A stretch of DNA of 64,000 nucleotides from Phymorhynchus buccinoides (GCA_017654935.2 CM065693.1:59217247-59281246); one strand, 5' to 3'. Counted from the first letter of the stretch, positions 21,301 through 33,500 are shown. Translations and numbers: made by a program. The notes: generated by a model from the sequence alone, not told the origin.

Positions 21301-24300
21301 GGTTGATTGTTGTGGGTTTGGGGCAGTGTTAGAGAGAGAAGTCAGTTCGTTGATTGTTGTGGGTTTGGGGCAGTGTTAGAGAGAGAAGTCAGTCAGTTGG
21401 TTGATTGTTGTGGGTTTGGGGCAGTGTTAGAGAGAAGTCAGTTGGTTGATTGTCAGTTTAGAGTCAGTTGGTTGATTGTTGTGGGTTTGGGGCAGTGTTA
21501 GAGAGAGAAGTCAGTTGGTTGATTGTTGTGGGTTTGGGGCAGTGTTAGAGAGAAGTCAGTTGGTTGATTGTTGTGGGTTTGGGGCAGTGTTAGAGAGAAG
21601 TCAGTTGGTTGATTGTTGTGGGTTTGGGGCAGTGTTAGAGAGAAAGTCAGTTGGTTGATTGTTGTGGGTTTGGGGCAGTGTTAGAGAGAAGTCAGTTCGT
21701 TGATTGTTGTGGGTTTGGGGCAGTGTTAGAGAGAAGTCAGTTGGTTGATTGTTGTGGGTTTGGGGCAGTGTTAGAGAGAAGTCAGTTGGTTGATTGTTGT
21801 GGGTTTGGGGCAGTGTTAGAGAGAAGTCAGTTGGTTGATTGTTGTGGGTTTGGGGCAGTGTTAGAGAGAAGTCAGTTGGTTGATTGTTGTGGGTTTGGGG
21901 CAGTGTTAGAGAGAAGTCAGTTGGTTGATTGTTGTGGGTTTGGGGCAGTGTTAGAGAGAAGTCAGTTGGTTGATTGTTGTGGGTTTGGGGCAGTGTTAGA
22001 GAGAGAAGTCAGTTGGTTGATTGTTGTGGGTTTGGGGCAGTGTTAGAGAGAAGTCAGTTGGTTGATTGTTGTGGGTTTGGGGCAGTGTTAGAGAGAAGTC
22101 AGTTGGTTGATTGTTGTGGGTTTGGGGCAGTGTTAGAGAGAAGTCAGTTGGTTGATTGTTGTGGGTTTGGGGCAGTGTTAGAGAGAAGTCAGTTGGTTGA
22201 TTGTTGTGGGTTTGGGGCAGTGTTAGAGAGAAGTCAGTTGGTTGATTGTTGTGGGTTTGGGGCAGTGTTAGAGAGAAGTCAGTTGGTTGATTGTTGTGGG
22301 TTTGGGGCAGTGTTAGAGAGAGAAGTCAGTTGGTTGATTGTTGTGGGTTTGGGGCAGTGTTAGAGAGAGAAGTCAGTTGGTTGATTGTTGTGGGTTTGGG
22401 GCAGTGTTAGAGAGAAGTCAGTTGGTTGATTGTTGTGGGTTTGGGGCAGTGTTAGAGAGAAGTCAGTTGGTTGATTGTTGTGGGTTTGGGGCAGTGTTAG
22501 AGAGAAGTCAGTTGGTTGATTGTTGTGGGTTTGGGGCAGTGTTAGAGAGAAGTCAGTTGGTTGATTGTTGTGGGTTTGGGGCAGTGTTAGAGAGAGAAGT
22601 CAGTTGGTTGATTGTTGTGGGTTTGGGGCAGTGTTAGAGAGAAGTCAGTTGGTTGATTGTTGTGGGTTTGGGGCAGTGTTAGAGAGAGAATTGTTGTGGG
22701 TTTGGGGCAGTGTTAGAGAGAAGTCAGTTGGTTGATTGTTGTGGGTTTGGGGCAGTGTTAGAGAGAAAGTCAGTTGGTTGATTGTTGTGGGTTTGGGGCA
22801 GTGTTAGAGAGAGAGAGTCAGTTGGTTGATTGTTGTGGGTTTGGGGCAGTGTTAGAGAGAAGTCAGTTGGTTGATTGTTGTGGGTTTGGGGCAGTGTTAG
22901 AGAGAAGTCAGTTGGTTGATTGTTGTGGGTTTGGGGCAGTGTTAGTTGTGGGTTTGGGGCAGTGTTAAGAGAAGTCAGTTGGTTGATTGTTGTGGGTTTG
23001 GGGCAGTGTTAGAGAGAAAGTCAGTTGGTTGATTGTTGTGGGTTTGGGGCAGTGTTAGAGAGAAGTCAGTTGGTTGATTGTTGTGGGTTTGGGGCAGTGT
23101 TAGAGAGAAGTCAGTTCGTTGATTGTTGTGGGTTTGGGGCAGTGTTAGAGAGAAGTCAGTTGGTTGATTGTTGTGGGTTTGGGGCAGTGTTAGAGAGAAG
23201 TCAGTTGGTTGATTGTTGTGGGTTTGGGGCAGTGTTAGAGAGAAGTCAGTTGGTTGATTGTTGTGGGTTTGGGGCAGTGTTAGAGAGAAAGTCAGTTGGT
23301 TGATTGTTGTGGGTTTGGGGCAGTGTTAGAGAGAAGTCAGTTGGTTGATTGTTGTGGGTTTGGGGCAGTGTTAGAGAGAGAAGTCAGTTCGTTGATTGTT
23401 GTGGGTTTGGGGCAGTGTTAGAGAGAAGTCAGTTGGTTGATTGTTGTGGGTTTGGGGCAGTGTTAGAGAGAAGTCAGTTGGTTGATTGTTGTGGGTTTGG
23501 GGCAGTGTTAGAGAGAGAAGTCAGTTGGTTGATTGTTGTGGGTTTGGGGCAGTGTTAGAGAGAAGTCAGTTGGTTGATTGTTGTGGGTTTGGGGCAGTGT
23601 TAGAGAGAAGTCAGTTGGTTGATTGTTGTGGGTTTGGGGCAGTGTTAGAGAGAAGTCAGTTGGTTGATTGTTGTGGGTTTGGGGCAGTGTTAGAGAGAGA
23701 GTCAGTTGGTTGATTGTTGTGGGTTTGGGGCAGTGTTAGAGAGAAGTCAGTTGGTTGATTGTTGTGGGTTTGGGGCAGTGTTAGAGAGAGAAGTCAGTTC
23801 GTTGATTGTTGTGGGTTTGGGGCAGTGTTAGAGAGAAGTCAGTTGGTTGATTGTTGTGGGTTTGGGGCAGTGTTAGAGAGAAGTCAGTTGGTTGATTGTT
23901 GTGGGTTTGGGGCAGTGTTAGAGAGAAAGTCAGTTGGTTGATTGTTGTGGGTTTGGGGCAGTGTTAGAGAGAAGTCAGTTGGTTGATTGTTGTGGGTTTG
24001 GGGCAGTGTTAGAGAGAGAAGTCAGTTGGTTGATTGTTGTGGGTTTGGGGCAGTGTTAGAGAGAAGTCAGTTGGTTGATTGTTGTGGGTTTGGGGCAGTG
24101 TTAGAGAGAGAAGTCAGTTGGTTGATTGTTGTGGGTTTGGGGCAGTGTTAGAGAGAAGTCAGTTGGTTGATTGTTGTGGGTTTGGGGCAGTGTTAGAGAG
24201 AAGTCAGTTGGTTGATTGTTGTGGGTTTGGGGCAGTGTTAGAGAGAAGTCAGTTGGTTGATTGTTGTGGGTTTGGGGCAGTGTTAGAGAGAAGTCAGTTG

Positions 24301-26457
24301 GTTGATTGTTGTGGGTTTGGGGCAGTGTTAGAGAGAAGTCAGTTGGTTGATTGTTGTGGGTTTGGGGCAGTGTTAGAGAGAAGTCAGTTGGTTGATTGTT
24401 GTGGGTTTGGGGCAGTGTTAGAGAGAAGTCAGTTGGTTGATTGTTGTGGGTTTGGGGCAGTGTTAGAGAGAAGTCAGTTGGTTGATTGTTGTGGGTTTGG
24501 GGCAGTGTTAGAGAGAGAAGTCAGTTGGTTGATTGTTGTGGGTTTGGGGCAGTGTTAGAGAGAGAAGTCAGTTGGTTGATTGTTGTGGGTTTGGGGCAGT
24601 GTTAGAGAGAAGTCAGTTGGTTGATTGTTGTGGGTTTGGGGCAGTGTTAGAGAGAGAAGTCAGTTGGTTGATTGTTGTGGGTTTGGGGCAGTGTTAGAGA
24701 GAGAAGTCAGTTGGTTGATTGTTGTGGGTTTGGGGCAGTGTTAGAGAGAAAGTCAGTTGGTTGATTGTTGTGGGTTTGGGGCAGTGTTAGAGAGAGAAGT
24801 CAGTTGGTTGATTGTTGTGGGTTTGGGGCAGTGTTAGAGAGAAGTCAGTTGGTTGATTGTTGTGGGTTTGGGGCAGTGTTAGAGAGAAGTAGTCAGTTGG
24901 TTGATTGTTGTGGGTTTGGGGCAGTGTTAGAGAGAAATCAGTTGGTTGATTGTTGTGGGTTTGGGGCAGTGTTAGAGAGAAGTCAGTTGGTTGATTGTTG
25001 TGGGTTTGGGGCAATGTTAGAGAGAAGTGTTGATTGTTGTGGGTTTGGGGCAGTGTTAGAGAGAAGTCAGTTGGTTGATTGTTGTGGGTTTGGGGCAGTG
25101 TTAGAGAGAAATCAGTTGGTTGATTGTTGTGGGTTTGGGGCAGTGTTAGAGAGAAAGTCAGTTGGTTGATTGTTGTGGGTTTGGGGCAGTGTTAGAGAGA
25201 GAAGTCAGTTGGTTGATTGTTGTGGGTTTGGGGCAGTGTTAGAGAGAGAGTCAGTTGGTTGATTGTTGTGGGTTTGGGGCAGTGTTAGAGAGAGAAGTCA
25301 GTTGGTTGATTGTTGTGGGTTTGGGGCAGTGTTAGAGAGAAAGTCAGTTGGTTGATTGTTGTGGGTTTGGGGCAGTGTTAGAGAGAGAAGTCAGTTGGTT
25401 GATTGTTGTGGGTTTGGGGCAGTGTTAGAGAGAAAGTCAGTTGGTTGATTGTTGTGGGTTTGGGGCAGTGTTAGAGAGAAAGTCAGTTGGTTGATTGTTG
25501 TGGGTTTGGGGCAGTGTTAGAGAGAGTAGTCAGTTCGTTGATTGTTGTGGGTTTGGGGCAGTGTTAGAGAGAAATCAGTTGGTTGATTGTTGTGGGTTTG
25601 GGGCAGTGTTAGAGAGAAGTCAGTTGGTTGATTGTTGTGGGTTTGGGGCAGTGTTAGAGAGAAGTTGGTTGATTGTTGTGGGTTTGGGGCAGTTTAGAGA
25701 GAAGTCAGTTGATTGTTGTTGTGTTTGGGGCAGTGTTAGAGAGAAGTCAGTTGGTTGATTGTTGTGGGTTTGGGGCAGTGTTAGAGAGAAGTTAGTTGGT
25801 TGATTGTTGTGGGTTTGGGGCAGTGTTAGAGAGAGAAGTCAGTTGGTTGATTGTTGTGGGTTTGGGGCAGTGTTAGAGAGAAGTCAGTTGGTTGATTGTT
25901 GTGGGTTTGGGGCAGTGTTAGAGAGAAGTCAGTTGGTTGATTGTTGTGGGTTTGGGGCAGTGTTAGAGAGAAGTCAGTTCGTTGATTGTTGTGGGTTTGG
26001 GGCAGTGTTAGAGAGAAGTCAGTTGGTTGATTGTTGTGGGTTTGGGGCAGTGTTAGAGAGAGAAGTCAGTTGGTTGATTGTTGTGGGTTTGGGGCAGTGT
26101 TAGAGAGAGAAGTCAGTTGGTTGATTGTTGTGGGTTTGGGGCAGTGTTAGAGAGAAAGTCAGTTGGTTGATTGTTGTGGGTTTGGGGCAGTGTTAGAGAG
26201 AGAAGTCAGTTGGTTGATTGTTGTGGGTTTGGGGCAGTGTTAGAGAGAAGTCAGTTGGTTGATTGTTGTGGGTTTGGGGCAGTGTTAGAGAGAGAAGTTA
26301 GTTGGTTGATTGTTGTGGGTTTGGGGCAGTGTTAGAGAGAAGTCAGTTGGTTGATTGTTGTGGGTTTGGGGCAGTGTTAGAGAGAAGTCAGTTAGTTGAT
26401 TGTCGTGGGTTTGGGGCAGTGTTAGAGAGATAAATCAGTTAGTCGCTTGTTGTGGGT
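18366..26457 (+). repeat. 45-bp tandem satellite, second contig
   Basis: About 180 units of the 45/47-bp satellite with little divergence. Common variants are cag-ttcgttg, gaaagtcag, aagttag and gataaatcag, and some repeat in larger blocks (for example 23300-23950), indicating higher-order unequal exchange. Every unit keeps gtcagt, the donor hexamer, but the base before it is A rather than G. The last units decay to gtcagttagttgattgtcg and end at the acceptor-like tttcag at 26462. Confidence 0.96.
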
Positions 26458-26462
26458 TTCAG

Positions 26463-26643
26463 CGAAATGACACTTTTGGGGGTGGCATGTGACAATTACG
26501 TGATGCACGTGAACAGGAAGTTGGATAAAACAAGTTTGAGTGAGTTTGTGTTCACGGATGATTGCTCTTTCCGGTCATATAATGTTTATTGCTTACAATT
26601 ACACCACCTTTTAGCAATCAAGATAATAAAAGTCTATCGTTAG
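26463..26643 (+). CDS. Candidate alternative terminal exon (hypothetical)
   Basis: After the satellite, cttgttgtgggtttcag (AG 26461-26462) precedes an open stretch. Its phase fits exon B: ag from exon B plus c gives Ser, then EMTLLGVACDNYVMHVNRKL, DKTSLSEFVFTDDCSF and a stop at 26641. An AATAAA follows at 26680. If used, it would make a convertase lacking the P domain. No homologue is recognised. Copy B (45579-45810) is the same to FVFTDDCSFRS, then shifts frame after a small insertion. That argues against strong constraint on the tail. It could equally be intron or transposon debris. Confidence 0.3.
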
Positions 26644-26679
26644 CAAATTGTGACCTGTGTTTGTACATTATAGGATGTT

Positions 26680-26685
26680 AATAAA
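26680..26685 (+). promoter_or_regulatory. Possible polyadenylation signal (AATAAA)
   Basis: aataaa followed within 10-15 bp by a GT-rich stretch, tgtgttgatgttc. It lies 37 bp after the stop of the candidate alternative exon. The motif is common by chance in AT-rich DNA. Confidence 0.3.
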
Positions 26686-26931
26686 AGCTGTGTTGATGTT
26701 CTTAATCTTAAGTTCATCGTGACGTGGCCTATCCGATATTCATAAATTGGTATAATGTAGAACGACTGTTTTGACCAGTACTGAGTAGAGCTGTTTCTCT
26801 ACCAGCAAGGCATAGCTTAAACAGCATTTTAGGCTATTTGAATTTAACCTTTGAATATACTTTGATTATTTGCTGTTTGGTTAGCCTTCCTTAACCGATG
26901 ACTACTAAGGCATCTGTTTTCTGTTGTACAG

Positions 26932-26980
26932 CGTTGAGGCGAGGCACGTGGAGAGCGGCCAGCACGTGACTGTGACGCTG
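26932..26980 (+). pseudogene. Partial duplicate of exon P start (acceptor plus 49 bp)
   Basis: The acceptor ctgttttctgttgtacag and the first 49 bp of exon P are repeated 84 bp upstream of the complete exon, with one base change (cagcacgtg for catcacgtg). It stops at gacgctg, followed by gactaaggc instead of aacactgat. There is no donor. It is the same kind of duplication as at 13794. Confidence 0.9.
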
Positions 26981-27015
26981 GACTAAGGCATCTGTTGTTG
27001 TTTTCTGTTGTACAG

Positions 27016-27176
27016 CGTTGAGGCGAGGCACGTGGAGAGCGGCCATCACGTGACTGTGACGCTGAACACTGATGGGTGTGGGGGCGAGGTCATCTACCTC
27101 GAACATGTGCAGTTCTTTCTGTCCATGAACTACAGCTGTCGCGGAGCCATTGATGCCTATGTCATCTCCCCGTGCG
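27016..27176 (+). CDS. Proprotein convertase P-domain exon (exon P), copy 2
   Basis: 161-bp exon with acceptor gttttctgttgtacag and donor gtcagt at 27177. It follows exon B in correct order and phase: ag from exon B plus c gives Ser, then VEARHVESGHHVTVTLNTDG, CGGEVIYLEHVQFFLSMNYS, CRGAID and AYVISPCG. It begins the P (Homo B) beta-barrel domain needed for folding and pH/Ca dependence of PCs. RRGDL, conserved in most PCs, is C-R-G-A-I here. This copy lies on the same contig as exons S and B, so it is the best candidate for the functional exon. The linker before VTVTLN is about 12 residues longer than in PC1/PC2. Confidence 0.92.
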
Positions 27177-27302
27177 GTCAGTTAATAATCATCATCATCA
27201 TCATCAGAGCCAGATCCAGGGGTGGGGGGTGGGGGGGGTGGGGGGCTACCCCACACCTTCCTCCCACCCAAAAAAAGAAGAGAAAATGAAAAAAAAGAAA
27301 CA

Positions 27303-28614
27303 CAGAGTCCTACTTACTGGTTTGTTGTTCTAATGTTCCAGGGAGTCCTGGCACATAGTCCTACTTACTGGTTTGTTGTTCTAATGTTCCAGGGAGTCTG
27401 GGCACAGAGTCCTACTTACTGGTTTGTTGTTCTAATGTTCCAGGGAGTCCTGGCACATAGTCCTACTTACTGGTTTGTTGTTCTAATGTTCCAGGGAGTC
27501 TTGAGTCTGGGCACAGAGTCCTACTTACTGGTTTGTTGTTCTAATGTTCCAGGGAGTCTGGGCACAGAGTCCTACTTACTGGTTTGTTATAATGTTCCAG
27601 GGAGTCCTGGCACAGAGTCCTACTTACTGGTTTGTTGTTCTAATGTTCCAGGGAGTCCTGGCACATAGTCCTACTTACTGGTTTGTTGTTCTAGTTCCAG
27701 GGAGTCTGGGCACAGAGTCCTACTTACTGGTTTGTTGTTCTAATGTTCCAGGGAGTCCTGGCACATAGTCCTACTTACTGGTTTGTTGTTCTAATGTTCC
27801 AGGGAGTCTGGGCACAGAGTCCTACTTACTGGTTTGTTGTTCTAATGTTCCAGGGAGTCCTGGCACATAGTCCTACTTACTGGTTTGTTGTTCTAATGTT
27901 CCAGGGAGTCTGGGCACAGAGTCCTACTTACTGGTTTGTTGTTCTAATGTTCCAGGGAGTCCTGGCACATAGTCCTACTTACTGGTTTGTTGTTCTAATG
28001 TTCCAGGGAGTCTGGGCACAGAGTCCTACTTACTGGTTTGTTATAATGTTCCAGGGAGTCCTGGCACATAGTCCTACTTACTGGTTTGTTGTTCTAATGT
28101 TCCAGGGAGTCCTGGCACATAGTCCTACTTACTGGTTTGTTGTTCTAATGTTCCAGGGAGTCCTGGCACATAGTCCTACTTACTGGTTTGTTGCTCTAAT
28201 GTTCCAGGGAGTCCTGGCACATAGTCCTACTTACTGGTTTGTTAAATGTTCCAGGGAGTCCTGGCACATAGTCCTACTTACTGGTTTGTTGTTCTAAGGT
28301 TCCAGGGAGTCTGGGCACAGAGTCCTACTTACTGGTTTGTTATAATGTTCCAGGGAGTCCTGGCACAGATTCCTACTTACTGATTTGTTGTTCTAAGGTT
28401 CCAGGGAGTCTGGGCACATAGTCCTACTTACTGGTTTGTTGTTCTAATGTTCCAGGGAGTCCTGGCACATAGTCCTACTTACTGATTTGTTATAATGTTC
28501 CAGGGAGTCTGGGCACAGTCATACTTACTGATTTGTTCTAATGTTCCAGGGAGTCCTGGCACAGATTCCTACTAACTGATTTGTTGTTCTAAGGTTCCAG
28601 GGAGTCTGGGCACT
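27303..28614 (+). repeat. 51-bp tandem satellite, copy 2
   Basis: About 26 units of the 51-bp repeat in good order, following the (ATC)n/G-run segment. Each has the acceptor-like ttgttctaatgttccag, and about half have the intact ggcacagagtcctacttact (G-T-E-S-Y-L). The others have a TAG in that frame (ggcacatagtcc). The last units carry tactgatttg and cacagattcc variants shared by all three copies of the array. Confidence 0.95.
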
Positions 28615-28673
28615 TTATTTGGTTAAAAAAACCTTCAGCCCCCAGACCCCCGCCCTTGTTTGTAACAGCCCCT

Positions 28674-29835
28674 ATGTAGTCAGTCAGGTCATCTCCCTGT
28701 GTGGTCAGTTAGGTCATCTCCCCATGTGGTCAGTCAGGTCACCTCCCTGTGTGGTCAGTTAGGTCATCTCTCCATGCGGTCAGTTAGGTCATCTCCCTGT
28801 GCGGTCAGTTAGGTCATCTCCCCGTGGGGTCAGTCAGGTAATCTCTCTGTGTGGTCAGTCAGCTCATCTCCCTGTGTGGTCAGTCAGCTCATCTCCCCGT
28901 GTGGTCAGTCAGGTCCTGTGGTCAGTCAGGTCATCTCCCCATGTGGTCAGTTAGGTCATCTCCCCATGTGGTCAGTCAGGTCATCTCCCCATGTGGTCAG
29001 TTAGGTCATCTCCCAGTGTGGTCAGTCAGGTCATCTCCCAGTGTGGTCAGTAAGGTCATCTCCCCGTGTGGTCAGTCAGGTCCTGTGGTCAGTTAGGTCA
29101 TCGCCCCGTGTGGTCAGTAAGGTTCTGAGGTCAGATAGGTCATCTCCCCATGTGGTCAGTTAGGTCATCATTTTGTGTGTGGTCAGTGAGGTCATCTCCC
29201 CATGTGGTCAGTCAGGTCATCTCCCTATGTGGTCAGTCAGGTCATCTCTCCGTGTGGTCAGTTAGGTCATCTCCCCGTGTGGTCAGTAAGGTTCTGAGGT
29301 CAGATAGGTCATCTCCCCATGTGGTCAGTCAGGTCATCTCCCTATGTGGTCAGTCAGGTCATCTCTCCGTGTGGTCAGTTAGGTCATCTCCCCGTGTGGT
29401 CAGTTAGGTCATCTCCCAGTGTGGTCAGTCAGGTCATCACCCCATGTGGTCAGTCAGGTCATCTCCCTGTGTGGCCAGTCAGGTCATCTCTCCATGTGGT
29501 CAGTCAGGTCCTGTGGTCAGTCAGATCATCTCCCCATGTGGTCAGTTAGGTCATCTCCCCATGTGGTCAGTCAGGTCATCTCCCCGTGTGGTCAGTTAGG
29601 TCATCTCCCCATGTGGTCAGTTAGGTCATCTCCCCATGTGGTCAGTCAGGTCATCTCCCCGTGTGGTCAGTCAGGTCATCTCCCCGTGTGGTCAGTCATG
29701 TCCTGTGGTCAGTCAGGTCATCTCCCTGTGCGGTCAGTTAGGTCATCTCCCCGTGGGGTCAGTCAGGTCATCTCCCTGTGTGGTCAGTCAGCTCATCTCC
29801 CTGTGTGGTCAGTCAGCTCATCTCCCTGTGTGGTC
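28674..29835 (+). repeat. 25-bp satellite derived from exon P donor, copy 2
   Basis: Same 25-bp unit (gtcatctccccgtgtg|gtcagttag) and nearly the same order of variant units as 5641-6812, with few substitutions. It is preceded by a 59-bp spacer that is also shared (tttatttggttaaaaaaacc). Confidence 0.95.
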
Positions 29836-30523
29836 AACCAAACCTCTACCACCACACACAAAACCTCTGCCACCACACACAAAACCTCTGAGGGCACACA
29901 CAAAACCTCTGCCACCACACACAAAACCTCTGAGGGCACACACAAAACCTCTGCCACCACACACAAAACCTCTGCCACCACACACAAAACCTCTGCCACC
30001 ACACACAAAACCTCTGCCACCACACACAAAACCTCTGCCACCACACACAAAACCTCTGAGGGCACACACAAAACCTCTGCCACCACACACAAAACCTCTG
30101 CCACCACACACAAAACCTCTGCCACCACACACAAAACCTCTGAGGGCACACACAAAACCTCTGCCACCACACACAAAACCTCTGCCACCACACACAAAAC
30201 CTCTGCCACCACACACAAAACCTCTGCCACCACACACAAAACCTCTGAGGGCACACACAAAACCTCTGCCACCACACACAAAACCTCTGAGGGCACACAC
30301 AAAACCTCTGCCACCACACACAAAACCTCTGCCACCACACACAAAACCTCTGCCACCACACACAAAACCTCTGCCACCACACACAAAACCTCTGCCACCA
30401 CACACAAAACCTCTGAGGGCACACACAAAACCTCTGCCACCACACACAAAACCTCTGCCACCACACACAAAACCTCTGCCACCACACACAAAACCTCTGC
30501 CACCACACACAAAACCTCTGCCG
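29836..30523 (+). repeat. 21-bp tandem satellite, copy 2
   Basis: Same 21-bp unit. The gagggc-variant barcode is identical to copy 1 except that one run has five rather than six standard units. It ends in the unique spacer 30524-30572 (ccggcaatgttcaatcctct), also shared with copy 1. Confidence 0.95.
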
Positions 30524-30572
30524 GCAATGTTCAATCCTCTGAAATGTGCAAATCCGCTGACAATTCTCATTG

Positions 30573-33500
30573 CTGAATCTCAATGTTACAATGCTGCTGA
30601 ATATCAACGTTACAATGCTGCTGAATCTTAAAGTTACAATGCTGCTGAATCTCAATGTTACAATGCTGCCGAATCTCAATGTTACAATGTTGCTGAATCT
30701 CAATGTTACAATACTGCTGAATCTCAATGTTACAATACTGCCGAATCTCAATGTTACAATGTTGCTGAATCTCAATGTTACAATACTGCTGAATCTCAAT
30801 GTTACAATGCTGCTGAATCTTAATGTTACAATACTGCTGAATCTTAATGTTACAATGTTGCTGAATCTCAATGTTACAATGTTGCTGAATCTCAATGTTA
30901 CAATACTGCTGAATCTTAATGTTACAATGTTGCTGAATCTCAATGTTACAATACTGCTGAATCTTAATGTTACAATGCTGCTGAATCATAATGTTACAAT
31001 GCTGCTGAATCTTAGTGTTACAATGCTGCTGAATCTTAATGTTACAATGCTGCTGAATCTTAATGTTACAATGCTGCTGAATCTTAATGTTACAATACTG
31101 CTGAATCTTAATGTTACAATACTGCTGAATCTTAATGTTACAATGCTGCTGAATCTTAATGTTACAATACTGCTGAATCATAATGTTACAATACTGCTGA
31201 ATCTCAATGTTACAATACTGCTGAATCTTAATGTTACAATGCTGCTGAATCTTAATGTTACAATGCTGCTGAATCTTAATGTTACAATGCTGCTGAATCT
31301 TAGTGTTACAATGCTGCTGAATCTTAATGTTACAATGCTGCTGAATCTTAATGTTACAATGCTGCTGAATCTCAATGTTACAATGCTGCTGAATCTTAAT
31401 GTTACAATGCTGCTGAATCTTAATGTTACAATGCTGCTGAATCTTAATGTTACAATGCTGCTGAATCTCAATGTTGCAATGCTGCTGAATCTTAATGTTA
31501 CAATGCTGCTGAATCTCAATGTTACAATGCTGCTGAATCTTAGTGTTACAATGCTGCTGAATCTCAATGTTACAATGTTGCTGAATCTCAATGTTACAAT
31601 ACTGCTGAATCTCAATGTTACAATGCTGCTGAATATCAACGTTACAATACTGCTGAATCTTAATGTTACAATGCTGCTGAATCATAATGTTACAATGCTG
31701 CTTAATCTTAGTGTTACAATGCTGCTGAATCATAATGTTACAATACTGCTGAATCTTAATGTTACAATGCTGCTGAATCTCAATGTTACAATGCTGCTGA
31801 ATCTTAATGTTACAATGCTGCTGAATCTTAATGTTACAATGCTGCTGAATCTTAATGTTACAATGCTGCTGAATCTTAATGTTACAATGCTGCTGAATCT
31901 TAATGTTACAATGCTGCTGAATCTTAATGTTACAATGCTGCTGAATCTTAGTGTTACAATGCTGCTGAATCTCAATGTTACAATGCTGCTGAATCTTAAT
32001 GTTACAATGCTGCTGAATCTTAATGTTACAATGCTGCTGAATCTTAATGTTACAATGCTGCTGAATCTTAATGTTACAATGCTGCTGAATCTTAATGTTA
32101 CAATGCTGCTGAATCTTAATGTTACAATGCTGCTGAATCTTAATGTTACAATGCTGCTGAATCTTAATGTTACAATGCTGCTGAATCTTAGTGTTACAAT
32201 GCTGCTGAATCTTAATGTTACAATGCTGCTGAATCTTAATGTTACAATGCTGCTGAATCTTAATGTTACAATGCTGCTGAATCTTAATGTTACAATGCTG
32301 CTGAATCTTAATGTTACAATGCTGCTGAATCTTAGTGTTACAATGCTGCTGAATCGTAATGTTACAATGCTGCTGAATCTTAATGTTACAATGCTGCTGA
32401 ATCTTAATGTTACAATGCTGCTGAATCTTAATGTTACAATGCTGCTGAATCTTAATGTTACAATGCTGCTGAATCTTAATGTTACAATGCTGCTGAATCT
32501 TAATGTTACAATGCTGCTGAATCTTAATGTTACAATGCTGCTGAATCTTAATGTTACAATGCTGCTGAATCTTAATGTTACAATGCTGCTGAATCTTAAT
32601 GTTACAATGCTGCTGAATCTTAATGTTACAATGCTGCTGAATCTTAATGTTACAATGCTGCTGAATCTTAATGTTACAATGCTGCTGAATCTTAATGTTA
32701 CAATGCTGCTGAATCTTAATGTTACAATGCTGCTGAATCTGTTACAATGCTGCTGAATCTTAATGTTACAATGCTGCTGAATCTTAATGTTACAATGCTG
32801 CTGAATCTTAATGTTACAATGCTGCTGAATCTTAATGTTACAATGCTGCTGAATCTTAATGTTACAATGCTGCTGAATCTTAATGTTACAATGCTGCTGA
32901 ATCTTAATGTTACAATGCTGCTGAATCTTAATGTTACAATGCTGCTGAATCTTAATGTTACAATGCTGCTGAATCTTACAATGCTGCTGAATCTGTTACA
33001 ATGCTGCTGAATCTTAATGTTACAATGCTGCTGAATCTTAATGTTACAATGCTGCTGAATCTTAATGTTACAATGCTGCTGAATCATAATGTTACAATAC
33101 TGCTGAATCATAATGTTACAATACTGCTGAATCTTAATGTTACAATACTGCTGAATCATAACGTTACAATACTGCTGAATCATAATGTTACAATACTGCT
33201 GAATCATAATGTTACAATGCTGCTTAATCTTAATGTTATAATGCTGCTGAATCATAATGTTACAATACTGCTGAATCATAATGTTACAATACTGCTGAAT
33301 CTCAAAGTTACAATGCTGCTGAATCACAAAGTTACAATGCTGCTGAATCTCAACGTTACAATACTGCTGAATCGTAATGTTACAATGCTGCTGAATCTTA
33401 ATGTTGCAATGCTGCTGAATCTTAATGTTACAATGCTGCTTAATCTTAATGTTACAATGCTGCTGAATCTTAATGTTGCAATGCTGCTGAATATCAACGT

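Noticed and set aside
18366..26457. CRISPR-like regular repeats
   Set aside because: Units are head-to-tail without unique spacers, and the genome is clearly animal.
30570..32756. 728-residue frame of M-L-L-N-L-N-V-T repeats in the 24-bp array
   Set aside because: 24-bp period artefact; the opposite strand is open over similar lengths, and variants do not favour silent sites.
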